This document shows, piece after piece, positions 55,761 to 64,000 of a stretch of 64,000 bases of DNA. Source of the stretch: Orychophragmus violaceus (Eukaryota; Streptophyta; Magnoliopsida; Brassicales; Brassicaceae); the NCBI GenBank assembly GCA_030180135.1, contig CM058236.1, positions 48,032,947 through 48,096,946 of the forward strand, given 5' to 3'. The translations under genes were made by a program, and so were the position numbers. The notes under the pieces are model-generated. The model did not search any database and was not told the origin of the DNA. It saw only the letters and a list, made by a program, of their open reading frames with translations. Position 1 is the stretch's first letter. Every line of letters starts with the position of its first letter.

Positions 55761-57132
55761 TCATGGCGGTTTCAACAGAGACTTTGAGTGTCTCTGTGAA
55801 TATCTCTTCATCCAAGGAGGTGTATAGGCTTTCATATCATGAGGCTTCCCAAGGAATGAATAAACAGCATCAGGGCGGGAGCGAAGCTTGGGTGGTAAAC
55901 TGCGTTTTCCTGCATTCAAAACAATGCGGTCAGGAGGTTTAAGCTTAGGTGATTTATATCTTACCTTTGTTGGAGATCTGATGTTTGGAGCTTTCAGCTT
56001 ATGAGCAGTTGCAGGCTCTGAAGATGTGAGAGCAGGTTCAAGAGGAACCGCCATCTTCTTCTCTCCACTATCAGATACTGTAGTTCCACCAATATGAGCT
56101 TCTTCTTTCAAATGACCATCAGCGGATATCATCTTCTTTGCATCTCTAAACACACAAGGATGAACTCGCAAAGCTTCAACTGGTGGGGTTTCATTTAGCT
56201 CCTTATCTATCACTTTCATGCAGTTAGCCACTTCTAGCTCATGTTTAGACGGTTTAGGAACCTTAGGATATGGCACAAATGGCTTATAGACTCGTTCCAG
56301 GATTGTTGCAGGCTTCTGGTCTTGTCTGCGATCTGTGTCGATCGATGCACCAGATGTGTCGATCGACACAAGGCGATTATGTTCAAATCCATCAGACGTA
56401 TCAGGGATGCATCGATCGACATCGAGTGTGTCGATCGACGCATGTCTCAGACAGACAATATTCATCCAGAAAATCCGAGATTATGCTCTCTTCTTTTCCC
56501 AGCAAGTCAATCCCATCTCTTATGGTCACAGCATTGATGTACAGCCTCTGTTCAGCTTTCCTATCTTCATTATGCCTTTGTATTGCTCCAGTTGTTTGTT
56601 GAACTCGGACATCTAGCTTCTTCACATGTGTGCTCAAAGATTCAAACTTTCCATTCAGATTTCCATGCATAGTATCCAGCTTCCTGTCGAAATCTATAGC
56701 AGTCTTATTCTGATCCTCTAGCAACTGCTCCATCATGGCTTCCATCTTGCTCTTATAAGCATTAGCAGCAGGAGGTGTCCGATAAAAAGATGATCCATAG
56801 GTTCTCTGATAAGAATTACCTTGCTGATTACCAAACCTGTTTCCTTGGAATCCAGAGCCACTGATGTAGTTCAAATCTTCTTCCTGCTTCCCCAATAACT
56901 GCTCCATCATGTTTATCAGCTTATCAGATTGGTTATTTTGAGGAGGAAAAGGCTGATATGATGGAGATTCATAATCTCTGGTGAATGAATAGAAACCATA
57001 GCCTCTGCAGAATGAGTTATTCTGCTGATTTTCCAACATCCGCTCCATCATTCCTATCATCTTACGCTCTGTGTCGATCGATGCAAAGTGGTGTCGATCG
57101 ATGCAAGTGCGAAGATGTGACGATCGACACAC
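55761..57132 (-). pseudogene. Athila gag-like ORF, frameshifted
   Basis: Two overlapping frames (57132-56401 and 56465-55761) together match the single ORF at 111-1448. The first part has repeats of MMEQLLGKQE and FGNQQGNSYQRTYG, like the C-terminal Gln/Asn-rich end of Athila Gag, and a FESLSTHVKKLDVRV coiled coil. The second is basic and proline-rich. The frameshift lies in 56401-56465, beside a palindrome pair whose spacing is 19 instead of 21 bp, which may itself be the lesion. Confidence 0.6.
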
Positions 57133-57273
57133 AGGACCGTGTCGATCGATGCAAGGCGATTACAGGCGTACCTGAAACGCAAGAACAGAAAAAAAAAATT
57201 AATAACAAAAAAAACAAAAATGAAAAACCTAGTCTAAACCCTAAGTTCGAATCTATCGAAGACTCCAGAGAGT

Positions 57274-57290
57274 CCCCGGCAATGGCGCCA
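57274..57290 (-). other. Primer-binding site, tRNA-Asp type
   Basis: CCCCGGCAATGGCGCCA on the plus strand differs by one base from the plant tRNA-Asp 3' end. It lies six bases from the LTR. Confidence 0.88.
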
Positions 57291-57296
57291 AAAACT

Positions 57297-57841
57297 TGAT
57301 AGGTCGAGTTTTAATCCCTATACTAACTGCAAGTGCACAGTGATGTAGTTCTAGTACTTAGGGTATCGAATCCACACGGACTCCGGTCAACGATAGATTT
57401 AGAACTATTAAGATTAAACTAGGGGAAAGCAAATGTGATTAGAAACTAAAAAGCAAAGCAAGAAAGTAAATCAGGTGAGTTTGTGAGCAAGGAAGCGAAG
57501 CGTTAAGTCTAGGGAGTTCTCAGGAAATCAGGAACATAAACTAATCAATCAATCAGGATCTAATTAAGAACTGTTCTAGAACTCAAACACAGATATAGAA
57601 TTAACCAACTGTCGTTGCGAGAATTCTCTAAGTCTAAGTGAAGCAATCCAAATTTCTTTGCAATTACTAACAGATTAAACAAGCTTTAATTCCAAGTTCG
57701 ATATGTTCACAATCTAATTAAACCAAATTCCTTTGCGAGTAATTAAATTGCTCATCTAGGTTCTTTCTAGTTAATTAATCAACTGTCGTCGCATCAATCA
57801 ACCTAACATCATAAATCTGGGTAGCTAATTCAGATTAAGCA
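57297..57841 (-). repeat. Athila derivative B 5' LTR, truncated
   Basis: It matches 53250-53793 and then stops within ...CAGATTAAG, joined to 3' noncoding sequence of another Athila copy. The 5' half of the LTR, with its promoter, is missing. Confidence 0.82.
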
Positions 57842-58154
57842 GAGAACTAAAACATGGTGAAGAGGTTTGAAAACTTTCAGAAACTCTTTTTGTCCTAGAA
57901 GCAACAACACTCAGATTCCCCTTAGTAAACCACTGAAAGAATCAACCACAAGATATGAAGACCAACATATACTTCCCCCACACTTATAAACTGTCCTAAG
58001 TAAACTCCACAATCACATTCACGCATTCAAATTCTCCCTACTGACTTCTGCAAGTATTTAAGTGCGGTCTCACCTAAGGAGTGTCGATTAAAGGCACATG
58101 GACTCTTACCTTGTCAGCTCTAGACCACCATACTATCTTTCTTCGGTCCCTTTC
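57842..58154 (-). other. Athila 3' noncoding scrap
   Basis: It matches 54440-54740 and the inverse of 5300-5580, and belongs to a different Athila copy than derivative B. Copia-6 begins at 58155 inside it. Confidence 0.75.
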
Positions 58155-58835
58155 TGTTGGGAATGTCCTGAAATCTATTGTACTTGCTCTTAAGTGAAAG
58201 TCGTATTGTCGAGATGAGACAATCATATGACACTAGGCAGTCATAATGCTTTGCTAGAAGCCACTTATGATCAATGAGTTTAGAACTCATTGCTAGTGTT
58301 ATATGATCCTACAGGGTCACACACCTAAGCAAACTGGACGTTAAAGATGAGGTTGATCATTAATGTAATGATCTAGTCAATGCATATTTGATATGCATTC
58401 GATATCAATATTCTGGGGCAGTGTCGATCGACACAAAGAGTGTGTCGGTCGACACAACTCGCGGATTACCAGATTAATTCGGTTTAATCGTTGGTTAATT
58501 CCGTTGTGGTTTAAGTCGACATATATAAGATATATGGTCGACCTAAACACTAAGCTAACCTAATTCATAGCCACCAGAATAGAATTAGAAACCTCTTGAG
58601 AGATCTGATCTCTATAGGCACTAGCATCACTCCTGTTCAGTTTGTGTGCGTGTGGATACCAGTAGAGGCACAGCGTTTGAGGTGCTTCGTGATCTCGACT
58701 ACTTGTTTATCTTCCGCTGCTAATCACCAGGTAATTCTGAGATCCCTAGATTCAATTACATGAACCCTAGATCCTAGGCTTGGAATTCAGACCAGGATTG
58801 CCTAATTGGATTAGGATCTGATAGAAATTCCTTCA
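58155..58835 (+). repeat. Copia-6 5' LTR
   Basis: It is 681 bp, with the same ends as Copia-1. A donor-like CAG|GTAATT lies at 58730/58731. Confidence 0.92.
58420..58542 (+). promoter_or_regulatory. Copia-6 LTR promoter module
   Basis: Palindromes of the GTGTCGATCGACACA and GTGTCGGTCGACACA type are 21 bp apart near 58421-58457. TATATAAG at 58522-58529 follows in the GTCGAC...GTCGAC inverted repeat at 58515-58542. In Copia-1 the same positions have GATGCA arms instead of GACACA arms. Confidence 0.68.
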
Positions 58836-58836
58836 G

Positions 58837-58848
58837 TGGTATCAGAGC
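58837..58848 (+). other. Primer-binding site, initiator tRNA-Met
   Basis: TGGTATCAGAGC follows the LTR end after one G. Confidence 0.92.
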
Positions 58849-59920
58849 CTTAGGGTTCTAATGAATCAGTAGCATGTTGATTAGATTAGTTGAATCTGGA
58901 TCTCTGTATAGTTGATACAAACATGCTAAAATTCGTTTTCATGAAAGTAATCTAGTTTTAGGTTTTTTGCTTGAAAACGATTAGGGTTTATCGCCCTGTG
59001 TCGATCGACACCAATCCGGTGTCGGTCGACACAGAAGGATAACCCGAACAAAATTAAGTTTTCGCCTAGTGTCGATCGACACAAACCTCGCGAGATTGAT
59101 GAATCGGTTCAATTGGATTGGACCGGTTATCGAGCTTGGTTAATAATGGTTAAACACTAAGAATGGTTTAATTGCGATTGGTTTGATAAGGTTGGTGTCG
59201 ACCGATGCTAATGTAGCGTCGATCGACACTGACCGGTACTCAAAACCGGATCAATTGGATTGATCGGTTATCGCAGATTGGTTTTGGTTAGTCTGCATCG
59301 ATCGACGCTAAAGTAGTGTCGGTCGACGCCAGATTCGATGGTTTGGGTTATGGAACCTGAAATCACAGAACCAAACCAAGATAAATCATTTGATTAGAAG
59401 AATTAAAACATAATAAAACTGAACGTTTTAAATGGTTCCGTTCCTCAACCAAATATCAAGTGATACTTGATGTCTTTCCAATCTTGTCAACTGTCAAGAT
59501 TCATTTCATTGTGCGGTAGACTTGCAGTGCAAGATGTCCACAATTACATGAGTAAGACAGGAGGTAATCGTGTTGATGGACTTGCAGTGCAAGACATCAA
59601 CAATTACATGACTTAAGAGATTGGTTTACTTGACTGGGCCATCAAAATCGTTTTGGGCTCAGAGACATCAGGTGGACTGGACATAAGATGTCAATCCACA
59701 ACCAAGAGTTATATTGGATATAACTAGCAAAGTTGTTGCTTACCGAGATAGCTTAAATTTGGGTGATAGCCAGTGGCTCACTCAAGTTTAGTGAAGTATG
59801 GGTCTTGGATCATTATATTCATCTGAGGAAACATTGTTTGAATATAATGCGAGTTTTCTTAATTGTTAAGACTTCTCATTTCTTGAACATCATAACTAAA
59901 CCTCCCTTGTTTTTTCAGCT
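58849..59920 (+). other. Copia-6 leader
   Basis: No gene is supported. Palindrome pairs lie near 59000/59021, 59197/59218 and 59300/59321. The self-complementary GGATCAATTGGATTGATC is at about 59248-59265. A putative intron runs from 58731 to 59918. Confidence 0.55.
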
Positions 59921-60799
59921 ATGTCTAGCACAAACCATCGTAACAATTTCTCCCTGCGATCCGTCCTTGAGAAGGACAAGTTAAATGGATCAAACTTTCT
60001 TGAATGGTATCGGAACTTGAGAATTGTTCTCAAACAGGAGAAGAAGGACTATGTCCTTGAGAAAGTTCTCCCCAAGAAGTACCGAGCCAATGCCTGGCAG
60101 TCAGATAAGGATGCTTGGGATAAGCATTCTAATGATGTGGTGGATGTGAGTTGTCTCATGTTAGCTACCATGAACTCGGAATTGCAGAAGCAATATGAGT
60201 TCGTGGAGTCGCCGATAGAGATGATCACTGGCCTGAAAAGTATGTTTCAGGAGCAGGCACGAACTCAGAGATACCAGACGGTTAGGTCTCTGATTGAGTG
60301 CAAGCTACCAAATGACGAACCAGTTAGTCCTCATGTCATTAAGATGATGGGTTATATTGATAACCTGGGGAAACTGGATTGTCCCATTAGCCAAGAGTTG
60401 GCTACTGACATCATTCTACAGTCACTGCCGTCAAGCTATGATCAATTTGTTATGAACTATAACATGAACAACTTGACGAAGACGTTGACTGAATTGCATG
60501 GGATGCTCAAGACTGCTGAACCTAACATCAAGAAGGACACCCCAGATGTCCTTATGGTACAAAAGGGTAAAAGGTTTAAGAAACTTGATAAGAACAAAGG
60601 TAATGGCAAGACGAGCTCGATTGTGAATCCAAGCGAGTCTGGCCATGCTCCTAAGGTTAAAACCAGTCCTTCTGAAGATGTTAAGTGCCGTTATTGTAAT
60701 GGTTATGGGCATTTGAAAAGAAACTGCAATAAATTCTTGAAAGATTATGAGAAGCTGAGGAAGACGTACGATACTTCTTCTTCAGGTATTATGTTATAG
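59921..60799 (+). CDS. gag: Copia-6 Gag
   Basis: The 292-residue frame starts MSSTNHRN and is nearly identical to Copia-1 Gag, with the same signatures and a CRYCNGYGHLKRNC knuckle. There is no upstream in-frame ATG, and the acceptor-like TTTTTCAG ends two bases before it, which supports the start chosen for Copia-1. Differences from Copia-1 are mostly single substitutions; the frame is fully open while pol is not. Confidence 0.87.
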   Translation: MSSTNHRNNFSLRSVLEKDKLNGSNFLEWYRNLRIVLKQEKKDYVLEKVLPKKYRANAWQSDKDAWDKHSNDVVDVSCLMLATMNSELQKQYEFVESPIEMITGLKSMFQEQARTQRYQTVRSLIECKLPNDEPVSPHVIKMMGYIDNLGKLDCPISQELATDIILQSLPSSYDQFVMNYNMNNLTKTLTELHGMLKTAEPNIKKDTPDVLMVQKGKRFKKLDKNKGNGKTSSIVNPSESGHAPKVKTSPSEDVKCRYCNGYGHLKRNCNKFLKDYEKLRKTYDTSSSGIML

Positions 60800-63490
60800 A
60801 AGTAAATGTTACTTCTTATAGTCCTACTTATTGGGTATTTGATACCAACTATGGTACTCATATTTTGTGAAAATATGCAGGGCCTGAGCAAAAGTAAGAC
60901 TATGGAGAAAGATCAAGTCGATCTACGCGTGGGAAATGGAGCAAGAGTTGCTGCATTAGCCGTAGGAGTATTTCATTTGTTTTTCTTTTATGGCATGTTT
61001 TGAACTTAAAACTGCTACTATGTACCTGCTATGAGCAGAAAGATTATTTTTATTCCTTGTTTGGATATGGAAGGATATCAGTTTTCAAATTAAGAATAAG
61101 TGTTATTCATTTGATTACAATGATATATTTTATAGTAGCAATCCATTAGAGAATGGACTTTATGTTCTAAACCAGAACGTGCCTAACTATAACATTAATA
61201 CCAAGAGATTCAAGTCAAATGATACGAATCAAACTTCTCTCTGGCATTGTCGTTTTGGGCCACATAAATGAGAAACAGATTCAGAAGCTCCATAGTGATG
61301 GGCTCTTGGGCTCATCTGATTATGAATGATAATTAGTAAAGTGAATCTTGTTTTATTGGGTAAAATGACGGAGGCCCCTTTCAACAAAGGTAGTGTCGAT
61401 CGACACAAACGGTGTGTCGGTCGATACAGGTTGCGAACGATCAAAATGAAAGGGCCAGAGGCTTATTGGGTTTTATATATACGGATGTATATGGGCCAAT
61501 GAGCACTAGTGCTAGAGGAAACTTTCAGTACTTCATTACCTTTACTGATGATTTTAGTAGGTAAGGTTATGTCTTATTAATGAGACATAAGCCAGAATTT
61601 TTTTTTTGAAAAGTTCAAAGAGTTCTAGAATGAAGTACAGAATCAATTTGGCAAAGGTATTAAAGCTCTACGATGAGATCATGGAGGTGAATACTTAAGT
61701 CAAGAATTTAGTGATCATCTGAGAGATTGTGAAATTGTTTCACAATTCACTCCTCCTGAATCGGACTTTATTAGATATGGTTCGATCAATGATGAGTCAC
61801 TTAGATCTTCCATTATCCTTCTAAGAATACGCTCTAGAAACGTCTGCGTTTACATTAAATAGGGTTCCATCAAAATCAGTTATAGAAACACCACATGAGA
61901 TGTGGACTGTTAATGTTCCTGATTTGTCTTTCATGAAGATTTGGGGTTGCGAGGCTTATATAAAACGTTTAATCTCTGATAAGCTCACACCCAAATCCGA
62001 TAAGTGCTACTTCATTGGTTGTCCTAACGAAACCAAGGCATGTTACTTTTACAACCAGTCCGAGAACAAACTGTTTGTTGCTCGGAACTGTGTTTTCTTG
62101 AGAAAGACTTTCTTTCCAAGAGGAACAGTGGGAGTAAAGTACAACTCGAAGAAATTCGAGAATCACAGGAGACTGCTCAACCCAATGAGGAAGAGCAACA
62201 GTTAGATCTACAAAGAGTTGTAGAACTTGCAACTGTGGTGCCTGAGTCTTGCAAGGATCTGCGAGTTTCTGAAGAAGTGTCGATCGACACAAAAGTTGTA
62301 TCGATCGACACAGATCGCGAACCAAAATATTGATTTTGGTTTATGACTTAATTAACTACGGTTTTAAATCTTGGTTAATTAGGTTATGGTAAAAGTATAC
62401 ATATGAGATATGTGCGCGACTTTTACACAAAACTGAAGTTCGCAGATCCGAAAGGATCCGTCACGATCCCGAGAAATGTGGATTTCTCGTAACCAATTGT
62501 CGTGATCTATTGATCATTGAAAGTGACGGGCCTGCGAATTTTGAAGAAGCAATGATGGGCCTTGACTCCGAAAATGGCTGAAAGCCGCTGAATCCGAAAT
62601 GGGATCCATGTTACAGAACCAAGTATGACTTGGGTTGATTTACCCGATGGTGTAGAAGCCATTGTGAGTAAATGGATTTTCAAGAAGAAAAGTTGACATG
62701 GATGGTTATATTCAGATGTACAAAGCTAGGTTAGTGGCAAAAGGTTTCAAATAAATTCATGGTATTGACTGTGAAGAAACCTAATCCCAGAGACCATGCT
62801 TATGTCCATTCGGATTCTCCTAGCAACCGCCGCTCATTATGATGACGGGCAGATGGATGTGAAAACAGTTTTCCTTAATGGAATTCTGGAAAAGGATGTG
62901 TACATGACACAACCTGAAGTTTTCATTGATCCTAATGAAGCTTGGAAGATATGCAAGCTTCATCGATTCATTTATGGATTGAAGCAAGCATCTCGGAGTT
63001 GGAATCTTCGTTTTGATGAAGCAGTCAAAAGGTTTGACTTCGTCATGAACGAAGAGGAACCGTGTGTTTACAAGAGGACTAGTGGGAGTGCAGTTGCATT
63101 TCTAGTATTGTATGCTGATAACATACTACTTCTCGGAAAAGAAGTTCCATCGTTTCAGTCTATTAAGACCTGACTCTAAAGTTGTTTTTCGATGAAAAAT
63201 ATGGGAGAAACCGTATATATATTCTTGGAATAAGAATCTATAGAGATAGATTGGACAAACTAATTGGATTGTGTCAAGATACATATGGTGATAAGGTCTT
63301 GCACAGGTCCAGTATGCATGATTCCAAGAAGGGCTTCGTGCAAATGACTCTTGGTATTACTCTTAGCAAGACGCAGTGTCCTTCGACACACGCTGAGCAA
63401 GGGCGAATGAGGGTCAGGCTACTGCTAAAGGCATTAGATGTCTTAAGATGTGATCTTAATTTTAGTGGGAGTCGTTGTTGTTAATTTTAG
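60800..63490 (+). pseudogene. Copia-6 pol remnant (PR, IN, RT)
   Basis: Remnants match Copia-1 piece by piece: protease relic near 60835, linker to 61380, integrase core at 61445-61640, integrase C-terminal at 61860-62200 (SDKCYFIGCP), and RT at 62796-63173 with MDVKTVFLNGILEKDVYMTQPEVF, IYGLKQASRSW and YADN at 63111-63122. RNase H is missing at the same junction as in Copia-1. The palindrome insertions are at about 61393-61440 and 62260-62430. Confidence 0.8.
62277..62426 (+). promoter_or_regulatory. Internal promoter-like module of Copia-6
   Basis: Cores at 62280 and 62301 (21 bp) are followed by an AT-rich stretch and the inverted repeat GTAAAAGT...ACTTTTAC at 62389-62426. It matches the module at 12450-12600 and resembles the LTR module. 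Confidence 0.5.
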
Positions 63491-64000
63491 TTATGATATG
63501 ATGTTCGTATAAACATAATTTGATTATGTTATTGAAATCTGACATCAGTATTATTTAATAATGGTTATTAAATAATAGTCCCAAAGTAATTTATGACATT
63601 TTATAGGTCATCAAGTATGTGACTTGATCATGAAACCCTATAAGTGATAAATGACATAAATTAAGTTGGTCTCTGGTCAAGGTTGTTAAAGTGGGACATT
63701 AACAACCGCGTGAGACTAGTATGTGAGGTGACTGATGACTAAGTTTCATGGAGTCATTAATAAGAGTATTAAAGTCAATCACATAGATATGTGTTAGAGA
63801 ACACATGATCGGACATGACCCACTGATGAGAACTCTACGGTATAGTTATATAAGTGTCATGAGAGTTTTCATTACGACTATAGAGTATATTCCTTAGAAC
63901 TGAGTTCATCATGTTTTCTTACATATGAATTGGTCCGCTTTAACCTTGTCAAACGTCAGCCGTAACTGGTGACTATAAAGGCATTGATTGGGCGTATCAT
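63491..64000 (+). other. Copia-6 3' noncoding region (partial)
   Basis: It follows 13661-14180 closely. No gene is supported. Confidence 0.6.

Larger units (their letters stand above)
53250..57841 (-). mobile_element. Athila deletion derivative B
   Basis: On the minus strand it has a truncated 5' LTR (57297-57841), tRNA-Asp PBS, broken gag-like ORF, 3' noncoding region, polypurine tract and full 3' LTR (53250-54400). The internal region is only about 2.9 kb and has no pol, as in derivative A. It interrupts the Tat-like gag; TAAAT at 53245-53249 would be the left target duplication. Confidence 0.8.
58155..64000 (+). mobile_element. Copia-6, 5' part, runs off the window
   Basis: It is the same subfamily as Copia-1 in LTR, leader, gag, pol lesions and internal palindrome insertions. 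The 3' LTR lies beyond 64000. The left flank CTTTC at 58150-58154 should recur after the 3' LTR. Confidence 0.9.

Overview
The window is plant DNA, most likely from a Brassicaceae pericentromere or another repeat-rich heterochromatic region. The basis is Athila-type Ty3/gypsy elements with a primer-binding site matching plant tRNA-Asp, several Ty1/copia elements primed by initiator tRNA-Met, nested insertions with clean 5-bp target duplications, and no recognisable host gene. I cannot name the species from sequence alone. All identity statements are by eye.

Layout. 1-2737: 5' end of a minus-strand Athila deletion derivative (LTR, PBS, one gag-like ORF). 2738-6835: 3' part of a plus-strand Athila. 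6836-8218, 15140-16099 and 23145-35021: pieces of one old minus-strand gypsy element (pol, gag, leader, three tandem LTRs). It is split by Copia-1 (8219-15134, TSD AAACA), Copia-2 (16100-23144) and Copia-3 (25654-33228, minus strand, TSD GAACA). 35022-39250: AT-rich island with a possible hAT-like non-autonomous element, a CCGAA-rich repeat and a short LINE-derived retrocopy with a 14-bp TSD. 39247-51334: rearranged copia copies in both orientations around Copia-5 (42797-49889). 51335-53249: a truncated Tat-like gypsy gag. 53250-57841: second Athila deletion derivative. 57842-58154: another Athila scrap. 58155-64000: Copia-6, running off the window.

How the parts work together. All five copia elements keep an open gag ORF (292-364 aa, CCHC knuckle), but their pol regions are broken. 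Copia-1 and Copia-6 share the same RNase H deletion and a changed reverse-transcriptase catalytic motif, although the Copia-1 LTRs are still about 98% identical. This looks like a gag-only family moved in trans. Each copia also has a splice-donor-like site in the LTR and a TTTCAG acceptor just before the gag ATG, so the PBS and leader could be spliced out of a Gag mRNA.

The most striking feature is a short palindrome, about GTGTCGATCGACAC, that occurs in roughly fifty pairs. The centre-to-centre distance is nearly always 21 bp (range 19-22). The pairs are in Athila and copia elements only. They lie in LTR promoters upstream of TATA hairpins, in leaders, in frame inside a gag ORF, and at two pol sites that are filled in Copia-1 and Copia-6 but empty in the other copia elements. 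This dispersed, phased, polar motif system is the best candidate for something undescribed.
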